NCBI GenBank assembly: GCA_025330725.1 | Contig: JAIWND010000054.1 | Location: 1 to 64,000, forward strand | Direction: 5' to 3' | DNA length: 64,000 nt | From: Chlamydoabsidia padenii | Taxonomy: Eukaryota > Mucoromycota > Mucoromycetes > Mucorales > Cunninghamellaceae | In this document: piece by piece, positions 1 to 10,913 of the stretch | Layout: each line of letters opens with the position of its first letter | Position numbering within the stretch: position 1 is the stretch's first letter | The notes under the pieces: model-generated | What the model was told of the DNA's origin: nothing | The model's input: the letters and a program-made list of their open reading frames with translations, nothing else | Databases searched by the model: none | Program-made: the position numbers and the translations under genes

Positions 1-584
1 AAATAATTTCTCGACTTGTGGAAAAGATGCGCCAGTCTGTTACCAATACGACGAACTACGATGCGATACGACTGGACGACTGAATTTTTCAAAACAACAT
101 TTACTAGTCGACCTTCAGAAATACTTCTTTGCCATAATCTGTTTGACCTTTTCCCTCAACAACACCATCCATGCATATGAATGTATTTGACCAACTGAAG
201 AACAATATATATTACCCCATGTCTCTCGAAATTCTTCCAACTGGTTAAATAAAGGCAACAAATAGAAAGAAAATAAACGGTGCCTGTCCATTTGAAAACG
301 ATACTGGAATGGGGAAGACATCTTGGTACGGACAACACACACACACACACACACACACATACATAGAATAGTTATTTTGCCTATTGGCTCGTATATTAAT
401 GAAAATAATAAAAATCATCTTTTTTATTTTGTTGTTACAGCTGACCTTTATGTTTTACCATCTGGTGTGATCCATGAGAACGTCCCATGACACGTGGGCA
501 TCTCATTTCTTTTTGCATTTATAAAAGCCGAAGCATCACTTTACTTTGTCCTTTTTTATTCACTTTTTATTTCCTTGTCTTCTC
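1..584. other. Left-edge non-coding region, possible divergent promoter
   Basis: I see no gene I can support here. An (AC)n microsatellite lies at 335-359. A 68-codon minus-strand frame (ATG at 321, stop at 115) has no recognisable domain and I do not call it. A CACGTG palindrome (491-496, the usual bHLH target) and a TATAAAAG box (520-527) sit in front of the small plus-strand reading frame at 585, so the right half is probably a promoter. Confidence 0.4.
335..359. repeat. (AC)n microsatellite
   Basis: Uninterrupted alternating AC near the left edge. Confidence 0.95.
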
Positions 585-770
585 ATGTCTATCTATATCA
601 CCGTCTTCTTCTTTATACTTTTGAAAACCATAACATATATCGCCGGACCATCGTATATGGAGGATGACAACGAAATAGATGTGGACCCTGAAAAATACCA
701 CATTGAAGACGATAATTCGTTCGAATCACCTACACATATGTCTCTTCTTCAAATGCATATTGGTCTATAA
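585..770 (+). CDS. Possible small secreted or membrane peptide (61 aa)
   Basis: A 61-residue frame starts at the first ATG about 58 bases after a TATAAAAG box, a spacing that suits a short 5' leader. Residues 1-21 are strongly hydrophobic (SIYITVFFFILL...), like a signal peptide or single membrane segment. The rest is acidic (EDDNEIDVD, IEDDNS) and ends after a methionine-rich tail. There is no intron and no family I recognise. It lies tail to tail with the aminopeptidase gene, about 200 bases from it. The promoter-like sequence is what supports it; chance could also produce a frame of this length. Confidence 0.33.
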   Translation: MSIYITVFFFILLKTITYIAGPSYMEDDNEIDVDPEKYHIEDDNSFESPTHMSLLQMHIGL

Positions 771-900
771 GAATCCCTTGTATATATGAAGGAATGAATC
801 CTTCTCTTCCAAAACCCCCATACCACAAAAAACAAACAAATCATGTGAAGACGCAGTTTCTTTTTAAACTTTTATTTATTATTATTATTTTGGTCTTCAT

Positions 901-923
901 ACACACACACACACACACACACA
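901..923. repeat. (AC)n microsatellite near the MAP1 3' end
   Basis: Alternating AC directly before ATGTC, 55 bases past the MAP1 stop codon. Confidence 0.95.
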
Positions 924-977
924 TGTCAATAATAAACAGCTATTCTAATATAGTCTATACTATCTACATACTATGTC

Positions 978-2643
978 CTATGTCAAAACTTCCACACCTG
1001 TTTCAGTCACCAGCATGGTATGTTCGAATTGCGCGCTACGTCCACCATCTTGTGTCACAGCAGTCCAGTTGTCAGGCCTAAAAAAAAAAAAGAGAGAAAG
1101 TGCGTGTGTGTGCATGTCAGTATATGTTTACTTGTTCCATACAATGATACATTACCATAATTCATCCCTCCAAGTGCCTTCACAAATCATTGGTTCGATG
1201 GTAAAAACATGACCTGCTCTCATGATACCCACAGCCTTGTTATCTAATATGCAGAGTAAAAAAAGTGAGAAGAGGGTAAGTAAAAGGATGGATAAAAAGA
1301 GAGAGAGAGAGAGAGAGAGAGGGACTTACTTGCATAGTGTGGTACATTAGGAGAACAATGGAATAGTTGATTGATACCATGGCCACAAAAAGTACGCACC
1401 ACTGAGAATCCATTTTTCTTTGCATGATCTTCAATAACTTTACCAAAATCACGATAACGCACACCAGGTTTAACTACAAGTAAAGAGAAGAAGATCAGTC
1501 GACATTCAATAGTTTCTTTTTCTTTTCTTTTCTGTCCATTTACCTAATGCAATGGCCTTTTCAAGACATTCCCTGGCGGTTTTTACCAACAACTGGCCCC
1601 TTTCATCGACCTTACCCACCAAGTAAGTTTCATTCAAATCACCATGGAATCCACCATAATAACATGTTACATCCAAATTGACAATATCACCATCCTTCAA
1701 GGGTCGTTGATCCGGAATCCCATGACAAATCACTTCATTGACCGAGCTATATAAATAGTAGTTACAGGTGAGTCTTTTCTTTTTTTTTTTTAAAAAAAAG
1801 AAAGTACATATACCCTCGATCCAACTTACGTGCATACAGATTTTGGGAATGTGTAATAGTTCAAGGGAGAAGGATACGCACCACGTTCGATAGTAGCTTC
1901 ATGTACAATACGGTCTAAGAATCCAAAGAGAGTAAGTATTCCAATCCTCGTTTTCCATGTTTGACATACCTATTTCATCAGTAGTAATACCCGGTCGAAT
2001 AGCAGCTGCACCAATATCAAGAACTTCACGAGCAATCTTGCACACTTTTCGCATACCTTCAATTTCTTCTTCAGACAAGACCTTGATGGCCGCACCACGA
2101 GCACGTTCTTCAGATTCAGGAATACTGCTCACCGAATAATCAGCTATGTAAAATAAAGATGGTAAGAGTAGGATTCATCAAGTTTATAAAAGTATACAGT
2201 ACTTACGTCGTGCAATGGATTCGGGTACTTGACGAGTAGGAGATAAAGGATAGACAGCACGGAGATCGCCAGTGTAGGAATACTTGGGGAAAGGATCATG
2301 AGGTTGACCTATTGTTTTTTTTTTTTTTTTTTTTTGTTTTGTTTACGATAACAAGTCAAGTTAGTATTCTATAGTCCAAAGTATTCTGTATGTGTCAACT
2401 TACTTTCCAACTTGGCCTTGTGGACCGCTTTATGAGTAGCCTATACAAACAATAAAATAAAATAAAAGAGTCAATATGAATACCAACAACAAGGAACAGA
2501 CTGTTTACCCAGTTATTTTTGAAGCATTCTTGAGAGCAGAAGAACGAGTCTTCAATCTTGAGTTTCAGACATGTAGGACAATTCAACTTGGCGGGTTTAC
2601 CACACTGAGGTGATAAACAGACTTGATTTGAGAGATCGGCCAT
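978..2643 (-). CDS. MAP1: Methionine aminopeptidase 1 (cytosolic, ribosome-associated)
   Basis: Removes the initiator methionine from nascent proteins. It is about 360 residues in roughly nine exons. The N-terminus carries the eukaryotic type 1 zinc-finger module (C9, C14, C22, C25, then CSQEC near 36-40) that docks the enzyme on ribosomes. The catalytic 'pita-bread' domain follows. The five metal ligands are visible in order: Asp of NLDVT, Asp of FHGDLNET, His of CGHGIN, Glu of FTIEPM and Glu of AQFEHT. The last coding exon runs from the PDNW segment near 1078 down to the TAG at 978-980. An (AG)n tract at 1299-1320 lies within an intron. The start is the only ATG before the zinc finger. A TTTAAAATACCGAC element, a relaxed form of the local promoter motif, lies about 85 bases upstream. 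Length and motifs match the family, so I am confident. Confidence 0.95.
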
Positions 2644-2844
2644 GGTGAAAGGAAGAAAGAGGGTGAGAAAAAAAAAAAAAAAAAAAAAAGAACCCAGACG
2701 AGAACTTTTTTTTTAAAATCATTGCAAAATTTAAAATACCGACATTTTACAATGACCACTTGTAAAGTATGCATGATAGTCCAAACAATCAAGCCTGTTT
2801 TATTAGATAATGATAAAAGATATGGTACAAAAAAAGTATCTATT

Positions 2845-4702
2845 CTAAATTATAGTATCCACATCATCCATATTGATATGCATTTCATCCATCATTTCTT
2901 CCAAGGAGATTTCAGGGAAGTCTTCTTCTTGATCTTCATCATCTTCATCATCATCAATAGCAGCAGCATCACCATCCGTTGTCGGTCCTTCTTTTACAGG
3001 TATAGCAGAATCCACAACCCCCTTCTTGTCAGACTTGAAGATATTAAGCGTAGCACGGAATTCGGCATCTTCTTCAATATCCCGCATAAACATTTCCATA
3101 TCCTGATCCATCTTGGCCTGATCCTGTTTCCTTGGTAGCATTTCATCCACTTCCTTGCCCAATTGTTTAATCTTCCATTGTCGTTGCTTGTTCTTCTTGC
3201 GTCGGGCCGGGTAAGATTTGCGCACGAGGACCACATCAGGCAAATCGTCACGATCCAAGAGTTTGTCGAATTCATCATTGTTAAAGTTGGAGCGTTTGAG
3301 ATCATACCCCATCACGGTATCACCAGGATTGAGAATACCACCAAGATGAGATCGTGCAATATATTCGTCGTCGTTGCGGCCAAAGTCAGCCATACGTGCC
3401 ACATGAATATCCGCCAAGACATATTTGCCTCGTACCGTGTCAAGAGGTTCCACATCCAGTACGCAATATTCAGTCATGGTCTTGCCGGTGGCGAGTGGGA
3501 GGAAGGGGGTACGCCAGTACGTGTTGTGTGAGACTTCGCAGACATTCAAGGTGTTCATGTCCATCAGATGTATGGAGTTGCTAATTCGGATGCAGAGGAG
3601 GAGTTGACTAAAACCACCCAGACTATTGGCCAGTTTCTTGGGTAATACAACGAGATCGTCACGACAAATTGGTGCAATTTCAACTAGAAGTAGAAAAAAA
3701 AAAAAAGAGAGAGAAGTTAGTCATGGATTATTAATTATCTTTCCTTTCCATGTTCTTACCAGAATAAGTGAATTTGAATTTGCTTGTACTTGTGTGAATG
3801 TCCGTAGATATAAGCCGTTCACTAGATTTGTACCTATAGGAAAAGATTATGTTAGTCACCCCATCATTGTTTGTAGATTCCTCCCCCCCCACCTATGACT
3901 TACTTCATTGGTACCACACCAGCCAAGAATTCCACCATTTTAATCGCATGCGCCCGTTGACCATAGTAAAAATCAATCCCATCCTTCGTTTCCTTGATAT
4001 TAGTGGTATCTTTATGAGCATTGTGTTTGAGAATGAGTTGTTCCAGATAAAGAAAGGTGCGTTTGTGCTCAACCTTTTGACGGACCTGGACCACGGCTTT
4101 CCAAGTGTTCTGAGCAGCCATTCGTGTACATTCATCACATTGTTGACCAGCCACTACGTATTCGACCTGGAAGATTTGTTGAAGGACAGTATTGGCAAAG
4201 ACTTCTTTTTGGATCGTAAGCTTGACCTTGATTCGTCGACTATGAGGTTCCGTCCAAATGAATCCGGCATCCAACAATCGTACTTTGCTCAAACCTTTTA
4301 GTTTCTTGAGACACAGTGTCAAGAGTTCACGGGATTCCAATGCCGCAGTTACCCAGATCCCAGGTGGTTGAAGGTATCGGTCGCAGTTCTTGCAAAAATG
4401 GATCGTCGCTTGTTTGGGTATGCCTTCGGTGATGTCTACTTCGTTTCGGATACAATTGACACACATGTTTGCTTGATTAGGGGGTGTAGGTGCTCCACAT
4501 CCTGGACACTAATGAGAGAATAGATTAGTAATAGTTAACCAAAGGGGTCTGATGAGTCAGCTTTTCTTTTTACTTACCAAGCTATAGAGTCAAGTCATGG
4601 TTCAATAGAGAAGAATAAAAAAATACAAATTAGTACAGAATATGGACCCCTTGTTTACATTAATTACATGAGTTGTTCGGTAATGGCAGGGCGATACTCC
4701 AT
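2845..4702 (-). CDS. NMD3: NMD3, nuclear export adaptor of the 60S ribosomal subunit
   Basis: NMD3 bridges the pre-60S subunit to the exportin Crm1. The zinc-binding N-terminus is clear: CPGCGAP, then MCVNCIRNEVDITEGIP, then FCKNCDRYLQPPG, followed by ESRELL and FIWTEPHSRRIKVK, which are signatures of the family. The C-terminus has the expected basic patch (ARRKKNKQRQ) and an acidic tail with leucine and isoleucine spacing like an export signal (EEDFPEISLEEMMDEM). I place the start at 4702 because the exon 4668-4702 encodes MEYRPAITEQL, typical of eukaryotic NMD3 starts. Joining that exon to the CPGC exon in frame requires a 4-base exon (CTTG, 4578-4581) between introns 4582-4667 and 4509-4577; see findings. 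A taaacgccgc sequence lies about 110 bases upstream. The 3' end is about 200 bases from the MAP1 start on the same strand. Confidence 0.94.
4578..4581 (-). other. Predicted 4-nucleotide microexon of NMD3
   Basis: The coding-strand sequence CTTG is preceded by an ACTCTATAG acceptor and followed by a GTAAGTA donor. Exon 1 ends with the two bases AT (phase 2), and the CPGC zinc-finger exon starts in phase 0 after CTCATTAG. Four extra bases give ATC TTG, encoding Ile-Leu, and restore the frame. Splicing exon 1 directly to the zinc-finger exon shifts the frame and destroys the cysteines. Confidence 0.7.
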
Positions 4703-5145
4703 GGTTGAATAATGAATAGAAAGAAAAGGGGAAAATGAAAAACGGGGTCTCAAAAAAAAAGGCGGTTCCAAAAGCCACCATTGCGGGCATTAAAAATATG
4801 TAAACGCCGCACTTTTTTGCTGCATGAATCTCACCAAGCAGGACACTAAATGACTTTCATCTTAAGTCATGAAAAAAAAAAAGTATAAACCGAGTTTACG
4901 GAATAATGCCTTTTGAAAACAGTATTTTTTTCTTTTTTTAACAGCATGGAAAAATATTTGATTGGATCACTATTTGTCATACACTTCAAGTATGAGTCGA
5001 CCTTCATTAACTCCGATATTTTAAACTCCTTTCCACCGAGTCTTGGTATTTATACCTCCTTTTTTTTCATTTTCCTTCTTCCTTCTTTTGCATCATCCTT
5101 ACATTATCCTTCTTCCCTTCTTTTTTAATTAACCTTATTCATATC
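4703..5145. other. Divergent intergenic region (NMD3 / flavoprotein)
   Basis: Promoter region shared by two divergent genes. It holds A-rich tracts, a taaacgccgc stretch near 4802-4810 and CT-rich leader sequence (5050-5130) just before the flavoprotein start. No reading frame here looks real. Confidence 0.6.
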
Positions 5146-5832
5146 ATGTCATTTGAAGTCGGCCCCAAAACCATCAATAATGTACGACGTCATAAAGAAC
5201 GAGCCTCCTACGATTACGAAGCAGTCTATCAAGCTCTCGATGATCATTTCGTTGGTCATGTCAGTTTCTGCCTTGACGATGAAGACCATGGTGAACCAAC
5301 CCCGGTGGTAATTCCAATGGTATACGGACGGATCGACAATCGACTCTATCTGCATGGTTATGTCTCTGGTCGTCTCGTCAAACACTTGGCCCAAGGCAAA
5401 AAAGTGACCATGGCAGCAACCCACGTCAACAGCCTGGTGTTGGCCCTTTCCCCATTCCATCACTCGGTAGGGTATCGATCGGTGGTGATTTTTGGTCGTG
5501 GCGAACTGGTAGAGGATGACGACGAAAAATTAAAGGCGCTCGAGGTGATCACTAACCAACTAGTGAAGGGTCGTTGGGATCAGTGCCGGGATTCAAGCAA
5601 GATTGAACTCCAGACGACAAAGGTGATCAGGGTAGAAATCGAATCAGCCAGTGTTAAGGCGTCTACACCTACGGAACCTAAAGAAGATGCGAATGATTAC
5701 AAGGATAAGGCTTTATGTGATTCTGTTTGGACTGGTGTAGTGCCTATTACTACTGTATTTGGATCTCCTATTCCTTCCTCTATCAATACCCAACCTGTAC
5801 CTGATAATATCCTTGATTTGTGTAAAAAATAG
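5146..5832 (+). CDS. FMN-binding split-barrel (pyridoxamine 5'-phosphate oxidase-like) protein
   Basis: A 228-residue intronless protein of the flavin-nucleotide-binding / pyridoxamine-phosphate-oxidase-like fold (the fungal group often called Pyridox_ox_2). Recognisable segments are an N-terminal RHKERASYDYEAV, the first barrel strands GHVSFCLDDE and PVVIPMVYGRIDNRLYLHGYVSGR, and AATHVNSLVLALSPFHHSVGYRSVVIFGRGELV, where this family usually contacts the flavin phosphate. The tail after residue 185 is less conserved. The exact substrate is unknown; members are poorly characterised and true pyridoxamine oxidase activity should not be assumed. The start ATG at 5146 follows a CT-rich leader and opens the conserved N-terminus. 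Confidence 0.8.
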   Translation: MSFEVGPKTINNVRRHKERASYDYEAVYQALDDHFVGHVSFCLDDEDHGEPTPVVIPMVYGRIDNRLYLHGYVSGRLVKHLAQGKKVTMAATHVNSLVLALSPFHHSVGYRSVVIFGRGELVEDDDEKLKALEVITNQLVKGRWDQCRDSSKIELQTTKVIRVEIESASVKASTPTEPKEDANDYKDKALCDSVWTGVVPITTVFGSPIPSSINTQPVPDNILDLCKK

Positions 5833-6055
5833 ATGTAGTCATAGTCATAGTTGTATTAGTATTAGTAATAGTATAGTTTTTTTATTATTATTGGTATGAT
5901 CATTCATCATTGATAACAAATAATAAAGATACTAAAAAAGGGGGTCTTCTATCATCATCTTGTATATATATATATTGTGTATGTGTAGATTAAGAGAGAG
6001 AGAGAGAGGAATGAGGCAATATGTATTAAAAAGGGGATGGGTAGGGATGATGGGA

Positions 6056-6059
<4 letters not shown>

Positions 6060-6086
<27 letters not shown>

Positions 6087-6088
6087 TA
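6060..6088. repeat. (AAT)n microsatellite
   Basis: Runs up to about 8 bases from the PAQR stop codon. Confidence 0.95.
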
Positions 6089-6095
6089 GTCTAAT

Positions 6096-6993
6096 CTATA
6101 AGAGACACATACCGAATTCATGTCTTTGGGCCACGAAGCTTGTTGCGGCAATGTAGTTATACCAAATACCACCACAAACAAACAGGTGCCACCATTGATG
6201 AGAATGACCCCAATGATCGAATTTACCAGGCCAAATACGTTCAGGGAATTGATTACCATAAACAATGACACCCAAGACATAACAGGTTAATGATTTCAAG
6301 ACAGGTGAAATCCAAGTGGCCACTTGACTGGGACCATACACACCTAGTAAATGACCAATAGGAAAGATACCCGAGGAAGCCAAGGCCACAAAGAAACCAA
6401 TACGAATCCATCTTGATTCTATCAAAAAGTAAGAATAATAGTTAGTCATCATCACAGTTTGATATTATAGATTAGTGTATCAAACTTACCGGGCCGATCA
6501 AACCAAGGCATAAATGGCATAGTGACACCAATCAAAGCCAAAGAACCAGTACCTATCAAGTAAGTGTTTCGCCATACTTCATTACAGTAAAACCCATAGT
6601 ATTCACATAACAAGACACTAGCACAAATTAAGGTACTGATTCCCACATAATCCAAACAAGCCATACGGGAAAAAGTATGATAATCATTGATACCAGATAA
6701 AGTATGCCATACGGTGGAGCACATGAGGCATTTACAGGCGGCCAAGAAGAAGATGGTACAGATAATCCAATCAAACATAGGGACATCAGTCAACAGATTT
6801 GAGTAAAACAGTTCATAAATGCCAATACCAAGGAAGACCATGAATCCAATGAGATGTGTAAAGATATTGCCAGTTTCATTGTGTAAGTATAACCAAGAGT
6901 GGAAACAATCAGCCGGTGTTGATAAGAATCGATAGCCAGTGTGGATATACTATGTAGAGCACGTGTGAGTAATGAGTATCAAAACCATAATGT

Positions 6994-7034
<41 letters not shown>

Positions 7035-7606
7035 CTTACCATATTGTTTCGCCAAGGTACAGGTAATTCTTCATAATGAAGTAATCGTTTAGCACCATAA
7101 GCAATCGCCGCCTTGAGATGATCCATTTGTTCATGAGCCATATCAGCAAAATCATTAAACTTTTCGTGCACCTTGAGTCGCATTTCCGAAGCCTTGTCCA
7201 AAGTGTCACCAATACAGTTATCCAGTTGTTCGATAGACGCCATGAGTGAGTCCATGGTATCGTCCAAAAAGTTGTAATCCCCTTGTAGTTGTTCCAGTTG
7301 ACGGTACTTTTCTGATAGTTCGGAAAAAGCCTGTTCTAGTTGTTGGAGAATGTGTTGTTTGTATTGTGTTGTAGTGGTTTCTTGTTGAAGGAGTCGCCAA
7401 TGTTCGTCAATCGTTTCCAGTAAAGAGGTAGCCCGTTGAATCTTGTTGCGAGTGTATTTTTTTATCCTTTTCGAGCTTTCCATGTGGTAGAGTTTAAACT
7501 TGACTTTTTGGACAAGTGGAGTGAGACGTTGGTGTAAAAAGTCGTCTAAATCCAACATGTCATCTTTGCAGGTGGTCTTGTTGATTGTTAGCAGGTTTTC
7601 CATCAT
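6096..7606 (-). CDS. IZH3: PAQR / hemolysin III-family membrane protein, Izh3-like
   Basis: A progestin-and-adipoQ-receptor family seven-helix protein. Residues 1 to about 190 form a long hydrophilic, coiled-coil-prone N-terminal region (many Glu, Gln and Leu), as in yeast Izh3. The membrane domain starts with HTGYR, then SWLYLHNETGNIFTHLIG. It continues with the TM2/TM3 motif STVWHTLSG...FSRMACLDYVGIS, and ends with a TM7 histidine cluster, DHWGHSHQWWH. These histidines and the Ser/Asp pair are the zinc-site residues of the family. Two introns; the first (about 6952-7040) contains a 39-base homopolymer. Two consecutive ATGs open the frame, and I use the upstream one. Izh proteins are linked to zinc and sterol homeostasis in yeast. 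A ZIP zinc transporter is elsewhere in this window but not adjacent. Confidence 0.9.
6996..7034. repeat. Poly(T) tract, 39 bases, inside an intron
   Basis: On the sense strand of the PAQR gene this reads GTAAG followed by a run of A, so the homopolymer begins directly at the 5' splice site. Confidence 0.9.
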
Positions 7607-8544
7607 TGTATAAAGGAAGAGAAAGCAGAAGTGTAAAGTAAAAAAAAAAAAAAAAGAGTGTAAATGGGAGGAGTATATATAATAAAAGAAGGAAAAGGGA
7701 CCGTTTGGGTAAAGTTTGTTTGAAAAATAGGATATACCCAAGTTTCAGAAAATATAACAGTAAGAGGAAGAGGAAGAAAAAAGTAAAAAAAATTCTCTTC
7801 TGCCTGGTTTACTTTTATAAACTCCGACCTGCCAATCAAAATCATCCGATACCCAGAATGATGAAAACACATGCCTATTATTCGAAAAAAAATAGCCTCC
7901 CTGCATCGATTATAAGATGATAATCATTTTAGCCGGGTCATAGCGTTGTGCAAATGACATAAACAAGAAGGAGAGATCTAATGTTGTTATTCATTTCCAT
8001 TATTGTGATTTTTCCCTAATCCCATTATTTATGCATGGAAGGGGAATTTACCATTGATTGGATTTCCCCCCCCCACTCACTTGTGCTTTGCATTTCGGTG
8101 ATAACGGATGTGTGCTCATTGCCTTTTTCTTGAAGCACTTACCATATATACTACCCTCCCGAGGAAAAAGAAAAACCCAGCTTATGGGAATTCAAATCCC
8201 GCCCACTCTCTCACTCTTTCTAGATTAGCTTTTCGTCTTACCTATCATATCCAGTTTAATTGCAATTGTTTTGCACAAAAAAAAAAAAAGAAATGTATTG
8301 ATGCAGAGACATTCAATTTCGTCCCGAGAAGAAAAAGCGGAATTTGAAAAACTGTATATGCGTAGCAATGCAGAGTGGGAAAACCTGGGGAAAAAAGTTG
8401 AAACGTTGTTAGGACCCTCTCAGGTGAGCATACTCTTCTGGGATCAAAGGAGAAAAAAAAAAAGGGGGGGAGGGAATCATCTATAAAATGCACTTCATTT
8501 CCCTCCTTTTTTCTTCTCTCTCTTTACAAACAAAATAAAAACTT
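7607..8544. other. Divergent intergenic region (PAQR / sugar transporter)
   Basis: Contains an ataaactccgacc sequence near 7817, about 210 bases upstream of the PAQR start, one exact AAATCCCG element (8194-8201), a weaker copy at 8338 (gcggaatttgaa) and a CT-rich leader (8500-8530) before the transporter ATG. No supportable gene. Confidence 0.55.
8191..8204 (+). promoter_or_regulatory. AAATCCCG promoter element upstream of sugar transporter
   Basis: TTCAAATCCCGCCC, 340 bases upstream of the transporter ATG. It is the most distant of the copies that can be paired with a gene. Confidence 0.5.
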
Positions 8545-10720
8545 ATGAAGGAAGAACCAAAAGAAGACGTTTTCTCCACTAATGATCGAGTATCCTTGGA
8601 GGAATATCAAGCATCCAGCGGTTTGAAGGGTATGGTGGAGAATCCTTATGTGATGGCTACTGCCTTATTTGCTTCCCTGGGTGGTGTCTTGTTTGGTATG
8701 TCGTCTACTTTTTTTTCTTTCTTGTATTAATCATCCCTTTCTCTTATAGGATATGATCAAGGTGTGATTTCTGGTATTCAAGAAATGGAGGCAAGTTTAA
8801 TTCGTTTCCTTTGACGTCTTCTCACGTTTTCACCCCCTCTCTCACATAGACATTTAATGCCAGGTTTCCATTGTCAGATACTGAGAATGGACTTGTCGTA
8901 TCCATTCTGACTTTGGGTTGTTGGGTAGGCTCACTTTTGGTAGCCTATGCTTCTGATAAGATTGGACGGAAATACTCTATTGTGCTTAATGGCTTTATCT
9001 TTCTATTGGGTAGTTCACTGGTAAGGATTGACATCTGGCATTAAAAAAAAAGAATTCTGGTCATCTTATTCATTAACCTGCATGCTTCTTTAGCAAGGCG
9101 GCGCTCAAACTGTAAACTATTTGTTTGCTGGTCGTTTTATTGCTGGTCTATCGATTGGTGGGTTATCCATGTTGGTTCCCCTTTACCAAGTAAGTCGTAC
9201 CATCATGCATAATGCATTTCAATTTCCGATTTTCAAACCCAGATGAAACTGATTTTGAAATGATTTCTCCGTCGGGTAACTTTATCTCTTTTCTTTTTTA
9301 ATTTTTATTACCACAGGCAGAAATTGCTCCACCTGAAATCCGTGGCTCTCTTGTCAGTTTACAACAACTTTCAATTACCTTTGGCATTCTCATCTCAGTG
9401 AGTTCATTCTGTACAAATACAACAACAATGGACTAATCTTTTAACAAACAAGTTTTGGATAGATTATGGGTTTCAGCATTTGACAAGTGAAGCACAATGG
9501 CGTGTGCCCTTTTGTATCCAAATCGCACTAGGTGTTTGTCTCATCATTGGTATCTTCTTCTTCCCCTTCTCTCCACGGTGGCTAATGTCAAAAGGTCGTG
9601 ATGACGAAGCGCTTCAGGTTCTCTCTCAACTTCGTCGACTGCCCATTAACCATCCACGTGTGCAAGAAGAATACCGTGATATCAAGGTCTCAGTGGTATT
9701 TGAACAACGATTGGAAGCGATTCGATTCCCTGGTTATACTGGTTTGATGGGTCAATTCAAGATTGGATGTTATGGGTATTGGGAACTGTTTAAACCTGGT
9801 ATGATCAAACGATTGTTTATTGCTTGTACTATTCAATTCTTCCAACAATTCACTGGAATCAATGCCATCATCTATTATGCACCCAAGGTAATAAAAAAAA
9901 AAAAAAGAAGGACATATAAATTACTTTTCCTTTTACACTGACATTCCTCCTTCCTCTTTTGTTTTTGTTTTTGTTATAGATCATGAAGTCTGTTGGTTTG
10001 ACTGGTAATTCTGTCTCTTTATTAGCCACGGTAAGGTTTACATTGTCCATTATATATACACAGGTTAATTCATCTATTCTCTTCTTTTATAGGGTGTGAT
10101 TGGGATCATCAACTTTTTATGTACTTTTATCACCGTGCTCTATTTGGACAAGTTTGGTCGAAAACGGTTCCTGATGACAGCGTCGGTGGGACTCTCCATC
10201 TCCATGATCATTGTGGCTGTCATCGTGGGCAAATATGAAGATGACTGGCCTAATCATACTCGGGAAGGTTGGGTAGCAGTGGCCTTTATCTACATTTACA
10301 TTGCCAATTTTGCTTACTCTTGGGGTCCTATAGGCTGGGTAAGTCATATATATATATATACATTTGGACTCACTTCTCCCCCCCTAGGTCATTCCTGCCG
10401 AAATCTTCCCCTTATCTATTCGATCCAAAGCCATGTCCATCAGTACTTCCGCCAATTGGATGTGTAACTTTATTATTGGCTTTATCACACCTATCATGTT
10501 ATCCTCCATTCGGTTCTACACCTATGTCTTCTTCGCCATCTTTTGTGTCCTATCCTTCTTCTTCACCTACTTTGTGATCCCCGAAACTAAAGGCCGGAGT
10601 TTGGAAGACATGGATAGTCTTTTTGGAGGTCAAACTGCATCTGAAGACGCTGTCATTCTGGATCAAGTCAAAGCCGATATTTATGGTCAAGCATCTAAAA
10701 CCCAAGTGATTCCAAACTAG
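8545..10720 (+). CDS. MFS sugar (hexose) transporter, 12 membrane helices
   Basis: A proton-coupled or facilitative hexose transporter of the plasma membrane. Sugar-porter signatures are present in order: FGYDQGVISGIQ in TM1, DKIGRKYSI in loop 2-3, the GRFIAGLSIGG segment, PPEIRGSLVSLQQLSITFGIL, the loop 6-7 PFSPRWL, QQFTGINAIIYYAPKI in TM7, LDKFGRKRFL in loop 8-9, GPIGWVIPAEIFPLSIRSKAMS in TM10, and FVIPETKGRSLEDMD at the end. QQFTGINAIIYYAP favours hexoses. There are eight introns. The second (8791-8849) starts with GC rather than GT. Residues 1-30 are hydrophilic and cytoplasmic. The 3' end is about 190 bases from the tubulin gene, which converges on it. The precise sugar cannot be read from the sequence. 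Confidence 0.95.
8791..8849 (+). other. GC-AG intron in the sugar transporter
   Basis: Coding sequence GAAATGGAG is followed by GCAAGT and ends at CACATAG before ACATTTAATGCC. Removing 59 bases gives QEMETFNARF, the expected family sequence. Retention would introduce a TGA after eight codons. Confidence 0.85.
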
Positions 10721-10799
10721 ATATAGATAATACACATATATTGTATTTTATAATAAAGATTACCATTATTTAAAAGACAAACATACTTTATTATTGGTG

Positions 10800-10832
<33 letters not shown>

Positions 10833-10913
10833 AGACCCACCAATGACATCAAATCAAAAACATAATACTAAAATATTACTACCACTACTAACAAACCAAT
10901 CATATTAGGGGCA

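Noticed and set aside
115..321. Minus-strand 68-codon frame at the left edge
   Set aside because: No recognisable family; the sequence upstream is a microsatellite.
8560..8900. Reading the sugar transporter intron 2 as retained
   Set aside because: Retention introduces a stop after eight codons, while removal restores the conserved sequence after TM1.
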